Shown here: piece after piece, positions 6,856 to 7,821 of the stretch | Position numbering within the stretch: the first letter of the stretch is position 1 | Layout of the letters: each line of letters begins with the position of its first letter | DNA from: CALHVR01 sp963528625 | GTDB taxonomy: Bacteria; Fusobacteriota; Fusobacteriia; Fusobacteriales; Leptotrichiaceae | Assembly (NCBI GenBank): GCA_963528625.1 | Contig: CAURVQ010000045.1 | Location: 1 to 7,821, forward strand | Reading direction: 5' to 3' | DNA: 7,821 bases | Position numbers and translations under genes: made by a program | The notes under the pieces: model-generated | Database searches by the model: none | Told to the model about the DNA's origin: nothing | What the model saw: the letters and a program-made list of their open reading frames with translations, nothing else

Positions 6856-7650
6856 TTAAAATTCAATTTGATTTGCCGAATAAACAGGTCCATCATAACA
6901 AACTCTCGTATAATGTACTTTTTTTTCATCATAAGACTCCATATCTTCATTGATTTTTTTCTTACACACGCAAGCATAACAAGCTCCTATTCCACAAGCC
7001 ATTCTATTTTCAAGAGAAATATATCCATTTTCTCCAATATTATCAACTAAAGCTTTCAACATTGGAACAGGACCACAACTATAAAATTTATCAAAATTAA
7101 TATTCTTTTCTTTAATAACATCCGTTACAAATCCTTTTGTACCATAACTTCCATCAACTGTTGATACATATACTTCTCCAAATTCTTTAAATTCTTCTTC
7201 ATAAAAAATTTCATCTTTTGAATTAAATCCTAAAATTGCTACAATTTTTACCCCTTTTGTATGAAACTGTTTTGCAAGTTCATACAAAGGAGGTACACCA
7301 ATCCCTCCACCGACTAAAAGTGCAACTTGATTTTCTCTTAACGATAAAATATCATATCCTTTTCCAAGAGGGCCTATTATATTTATTTTTGTATTTTCTT
7401 TTTGTTTTGATAAAATTTTTGTCCCTTCCCCAACAACTTTATATATAATCGTAATCTGATTTTTCTCTCTATTTATTTCAGAAATTGAAATAGGTCTTCT
7501 TAACATATATTCTTTTCCATCACCAATTCTAATATTCACAAATTGTCCAGGAGATTTACATTCTTTCACAAAACTTCCATTTATCTTCATTTTAAATGTA
7601 TCTTTTGCTATTTTTTTATTTTCTGCAACAATACAATCTTCTATTTTCAT
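6856..7650 (-). CDS. pyrK: Dihydroorotate dehydrogenase electron transfer subunit
   Basis: Iron-sulfur flavoprotein partner of PyrD: it carries FAD and a 2Fe-2S cluster and passes electrons to NAD+. It is 264 residues, normal for the family. The FAD-binding motif RRPISIS is at 51-57, the NAD-binding GGGIGVPP at 114-121, and CGPVPM at 192-197. The cluster ligands lie in the C-terminal segment MACGIGACYACVCK and at TRVCYDGP: Cys219, Cys224, Cys227 and Cys251, in the usual spacing. ATG at 7648-7650 follows AGGAG seven bases upstream. It lies 32 bases after the carB stop and 14 before pyrD, so the three are co-transcribed. Stop is TAA. Confidence 0.96.
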   Translation of the reverse strand: MKIEDCIVAENKKIAKDTFKMKINGSFVKECKSPGQFVNIRIGDGKEYMLRRPISISEINREKNQITIIYKVVGEGTKILSKQKENTKINIIGPLGKGYDILSLRENQVALLVGGGIGVPPLYELAKQFHTKGVKIVAILGFNSKDEIFYEEEFKEFGEVYVSTVDGSYGTKGFVTDVIKEKNINFDKFYSCGPVPMLKALVDNIGENGYISLENRMACGIGACYACVCKKKINEDMESYDEKKVHYTRVCYDGPVYSANQIEF

Positions 7651-7682
7651 AAACTTTCTCCTATTTCTATAATCTGTTTTTA

Positions 7683-7821
7683 TTATAATTCTTTCACGCT
7701 AAAACTCATTGATTCAATTACTTTTAATAACGCATTTGCCGTATCCAGAGAAGTAAAGCACATTATTCCATGTTCAGTAGCTTTTCTTCTAATTTTAAAT
7801 CCATCTTTTTCACTAGATTTA
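7683..7821 (-). CDS. carB: Carbamoyl-phosphate synthase large subunit, C-terminal end (partial)
   Basis: The last 45 codons before TAA (7683-7685) read KSSEKDGFKIRRKATEHGIM, then CFTSLDTANALLKVIESMSF and SVKEL. This matches the C-terminal MGS-like allosteric domain of CarB, where effectors such as UMP and IMP bind in well-studied homologues; FTSLDTA is the tell-tale segment. The rest of the roughly 1060-residue protein lies beyond the right edge. CarB makes carbamoyl phosphate, the first intermediate of pyrimidine (and arginine) synthesis, consistent with its place at the head of this gene run. Confidence 0.9.
   Translation of the reverse strand, partial: KSSEKDGFKIRRKATEHGIMCFTSLDTANALLKVIESMSFSVKEL

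Noticed and set aside
4274..7448. Plus-strand ORFs opposite pyrE, pyrF, pyrD and pyrK
   Set aside because: All are antisense to strongly identified pyrimidine genes and have no family features.
1..7821. CRISPR array, tRNA, rRNA or insertion sequence
   Set aside because: No regularly spaced repeats, no tRNA-like cloverleaf, no rRNA segments and no transposase or terminal inverted repeats were seen.

Overview
This is a strongly AT-rich bacterial window in which every recognisable gene is on the minus strand, so transcription runs from right to left. Codon use, the class IB PyrD/PyrK pair and the carB-pyrK-pyrD-pyrF-pyrE order suggest a low-GC anaerobe. My best guess is Fusobacteriota, Leptotrichia-like. 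This rests on general resemblance, not a search.

Right half (about 3919-7821): the distal part of a de novo pyrimidine operon. In transcription order it holds the 3' end of carB, then pyrK, pyrD, an unrecognised and broken gene, pyrF and pyrE. PyrD and PyrK form the NAD-linked dihydroorotate dehydrogenase. PyrE and PyrF convert orotate to UMP. Genes are tightly packed: ATGA overlap at pyrD/broken gene, 11-nt overlap at pyrF/pyrE. The broken gene (5254-5930) has one in-frame TAA and one late frameshift. The operon promoter lies outside the window, and no convincing terminator follows pyrE.

Middle (about 3500-3840): a sigma70-like promoter followed by remains of one or two very short genes. 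One is a frameshifted ORF of about 43 codons, the other a tiny ORF ending in CPVC.

Left half (about 284-3503): a decayed defence locus. A type III restriction-modification system survives only as a mod 5' end fused by deletion to a res 3' end. Upstream sit a reverse transcriptase of the Abi/UG (defence-associated) kind, interrupted by one in-frame stop, and the tail of a probable Abi-family protein. A second, diverged copy of the mod 5' end lies on the far side of these two, so the RT and Abi remnants are bracketed by direct repeats of mod. This suggests a defence cassette inserted into, or duplicated within, a type III R-M locus that later decayed.

Left edge (1-283): no gene. A probable minus-strand promoter and a strong ribosome binding site point to a gene starting just outside the window.
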